64,000 nt of DNA. Origin: Parapedobacter sp964498395. GTDB taxonomy: Bacteria > Bacteroidota > Bacteroidia > Sphingobacteriales > Sphingobacteriaceae. Below the pieces are notes generated by a model that saw only the letters and a program-made list of their open reading frames with translations, made no database searches and had not been told where the DNA came from. Of this stretch, positions 62,456 through 64,000 are shown piece by piece; positions within the stretch are counted from its first letter, which is position 1; each line of letters begins with the position of its first letter. The position numbers and the translations under genes are program-made. The stretch is taken from the NCBI GenBank assembly GCA_964498395.1, contig CAZCHE010000013.1, positions 13,338 through 77,337 of the forward strand. Reading direction: 5' to 3'.

Positions 62456-62908
62456 TTATTTGTGGGATCTTTTGTAGAAAATATAATCTGTCATCAGGGG
62501 TTCGAGCCCGCACTTCCTAAATTCGATGGCGATCTGCCCCCGATGATAGGTGGAGTGATTGACCACATGGAAAAGGATGTCTTGGACATTATTGGCAAAT
62601 GCTTGTCCACTCGTATTGGAATAGTCGATTGAATCGGTGAGTTCAAGCCGGTCAAGTATACTTAATGTATACGCATGGTTTGCGTCGTCTATTGTCTTGA
62701 AATGATGAATGGGGTGTTCCTCCCAAACACCAAATACAGGTTGCCGTGCATCGATCCGATGGTTCCATATATGGTGGGCATTGAGTATGTGACTATATAA
62801 TTTCACCGATTTTTCAGATGTTTTGCCTGGATTTTCAGCAAATACTTCTGCCAATTGCTGGTTGAAGTAATGTCCATATTCGAAAAGTTCCTTAAAAAAC
62901 GGTTTCAT
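62456..62908 (-). CDS. DinB-family protein
   Basis: A 150-residue four-helix-bundle protein of the DinB/YfiT-like metalloenzyme superfamily. The metal ligands appear as H45/H46 (NAHHIWNHR), H118 and H122 (NHSTYHRGQ). Members act as thiol-dependent transferases, for example with bacillithiol, and many remain uncharacterised. Substrate unknown. No operon partner: the next gene in the same direction lies 44 bases upstream. Confidence 0.85.
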   Translation of the reverse strand: MKPFFKELFEYGHYFNQQLAEVFAENPGKTSEKSVKLYSHILNAHHIWNHRIDARQPVFGVWEEHPIHHFKTIDDANHAYTLSILDRLELTDSIDYSNTSGQAFANNVQDILFHVVNHSTYHRGQIAIEFRKCGLEPLMTDYIFYKRSHK

Positions 62909-62952
62909 CCGGTGTTTTTTTGTTATAGTTTATTTAGGTAGCTGAGTAAGTA

Positions 62953-63825
62953 CTATTTGTTTTTTAGCTTGGCCATTTTCTCCTTGAAATAGATGACTTT
63001 CCGTAAGACATTGTTGGTTTGGTGTCCGAAATGTTCTTTTTCATCGACGGGAGGTTCAAAGCCGTCGGCGATGCCGCGAGCAGCCATTTCGGCATCGACG
63101 TGAAAAGCATCGAGTATGATGGTGGGGTAAAACGCTTTGTCGGTGGTGTACGCTTTTTGGCCAACCCAATTCATTGAAAAATAACGTATGGAAAGCACGG
63201 AGAAGACGATGAAGCCTTGAGGTAACTGCCGTCTACATATCCAATCGATTTCTACCTGTTTGTTAAGGTTTTGGATATCGAATGTCTCAAAGTCGATGAC
63301 TTGCAGGTATTCCTCCTTGAACTGTACGGCGATCAGCGCAATGGTAAAGCTGGAATTTAACCGTATATCACTAAGCGGATACACGATATCAGACATGGGA
63401 TTGAATGTTGGGAGTTTGAATTGGAATTGGCCGTTGGGAACGGTGTCGAATATGGGGCGTACGACAATCTTTTTTTCAATCGGGGCATCCGTGTTGAATT
63501 GGAATCCCTTCAGGTTATCCAAGTTCGAATCATGCAGCGTACGTTCTCCCACTGCTAAATGGCCGGTACGTAGGCAAGCGGATACAGCAGCATTCAATCT
63601 TCCCACCATCTTCCCATCCGCCACTTCATAGATGTTTCGCAACGCTCTTCGAATCGTTTTCGCTTGCGCGCTGGCCACACCGAATTCTAGTGCGGTGAGT
63701 TTGGTAGCATGCGTTTGCTTCACCCGAGCCGGGATGATTTGCATGATTTGTTGCCCCTTGGATTCACGGTAAACAATGTTGTTGATTTTGCCCCTAATCT
63801 TTCCGTTTTTGTCTTGAATGGCCAT
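62953..63825 (-). CDS. Conserved hypothetical protein
   Basis: A 290-residue soluble protein that I do not recognise. The first 70 residues are strongly basic (KNGKIRGKINNIVYRESKGQQ, RVKQTHATKLTALEFGVASAQAKTIRRAL). The rest is a mixed alpha/beta region with strands such as SFTIALIAVQF and QGFIVFSVLSIRYF, and a basic C-terminal helix. No signal peptide or membrane helix is seen. The basic N-terminus would suit nucleic-acid binding, but no motif confirms this. Confidence 0.6.
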   Translation of the reverse strand: MAIQDKNGKIRGKINNIVYRESKGQQIMQIIPARVKQTHATKLTALEFGVASAQAKTIRRALRNIYEVADGKMVGRLNAAVSACLRTGHLAVGERTLHDSNLDNLKGFQFNTDAPIEKKIVVRPIFDTVPNGQFQFKLPTFNPMSDIVYPLSDIRLNSSFTIALIAVQFKEEYLQVIDFETFDIQNLNKQVEIDWICRRQLPQGFIVFSVLSIRYFSMNWVGQKAYTTDKAFYPTIILDAFHVDAEMAARGIADGFEPPVDEKEHFGHQTNNVLRKVIYFKEKMAKLKNK

Positions 63826-64000
63826 GGTTGTGAAATTATGGTTTTATCGTGAATATGTGTAACTTTGATTTATCAACCACACCAAATTATCCCAACTTTC
63901 GATTTCGCTTATCCACTGCTGTAGGCCTACTGGATGCCTTCTTGCCACCTGCTTCGCTATGAACTTATAATAACTTTATATTGAGTCCAGGGTGAGTCCA
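63826..64000. other. Right-edge intergenic region
   Basis: No supported gene is seen. TGAGTCCA occurs twice in direct orientation at the very end (63982-63989 and 63993-64000). A short open frame on the minus strand has no start codon at a suitable place. Confidence 0.4.

Noticed and set aside
63856..63975. Minus-strand open frame reading ...VARRHPVGLQQWISEIES...
   Set aside because: It looks protein-like but has an in-frame stop upstream and no plausible start codon except an internal GTG; it could be a remnant but cannot be supported.
63982..64000. TGAGTCCA direct repeat as an integration site
   Set aside because: Only two eight-base copies at the window edge, with no recombinase visible; context is missing.

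Overview
The window looks like chromosomal DNA of a Bacteroidota bacterium, most likely of the Sphingobacteriaceae. Supporting signs are several TAnnTTTG-type -7 promoter elements, an eukaryote/archaeal-type ProS, the DUF4783 gene preceding nadC, an OmpP1/FadL-like gene cut by the left edge, and DUF1080 and Gfo/Idh/MocA genes. I cannot name the genus. No rRNA, tRNA, CRISPR array or transposase was seen.

Left part (1-29101) is mostly housekeeping. In order: a partial outer-membrane protein and a low-complexity lipoprotein (minus strand); proS, a cystathionine gamma-synthase/lyase, a TIGR02757 protein and a TlpA-like thioredoxin (plus); a 2-hydroxyacid dehydrogenase (minus), pyrF (plus), an NAD(P)H-FMN reductase, a CNNM/CBS transporter and lon (minus); a TPR protein (plus); gpmI with a lipoprotein (minus); DUF4783, nadC, plsY, an M48 lipoprotein protease, pdxH and an isolated nuoC-nuoD pair (plus); a small porin, grpE-dnaJ, an ftsE-like ATPase with a 67-aa partner, and a LuxC-type acyl-CoA reductase (minus); a ferredoxin (plus); a universal stress protein and a YceH protein (minus).

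Centre (29356-55478) is the main accessory feature: an apparently complete contractile injection system (CIS) of the extracellular PVC/Afp/AlgoCIS type, all on the plus strand. It begins with a LuxR-type regulator whose receiver domain has lost its phosphorylation residues. Next come a DUF4255 cap protein, a possible cap adaptor, two paralogous sheath proteins, tube and tube-initiator proteins, DUF5908, a LysM baseplate protein, a VgrG-like spike, PAAR, gp25, a J-like baseplate protein, an S74-type fibre, a Pvc12-like baseplate protein and the tape measure protein. The rest is less standard: a signal-peptide plus von Willebrand A plus C-terminal membrane-anchor protein, an AT-rich cassette (a DUF4157 effector ending in a JAMM-like metalloprotease domain, and a small immunity-like ORF), the AAA+ ATPase, and a peptidoglycan-binding M15 peptidase. 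The capsid/terminase genes of a phage and the membrane complex of a T6SS are both absent.

Right part (55565-63825) holds a histone-deacetylase-family enzyme and a nucleoid-associated protein (plus), then a minus-strand block. That block has a secreted Gfo/Idh/MocA oxidoreductase, a beta-propeller-cytochrome c protein and a DUF1080 protein, together suggesting periplasmic oxidative (3-keto) sugar metabolism, followed by a DinB-family protein and an unrecognised conserved protein.
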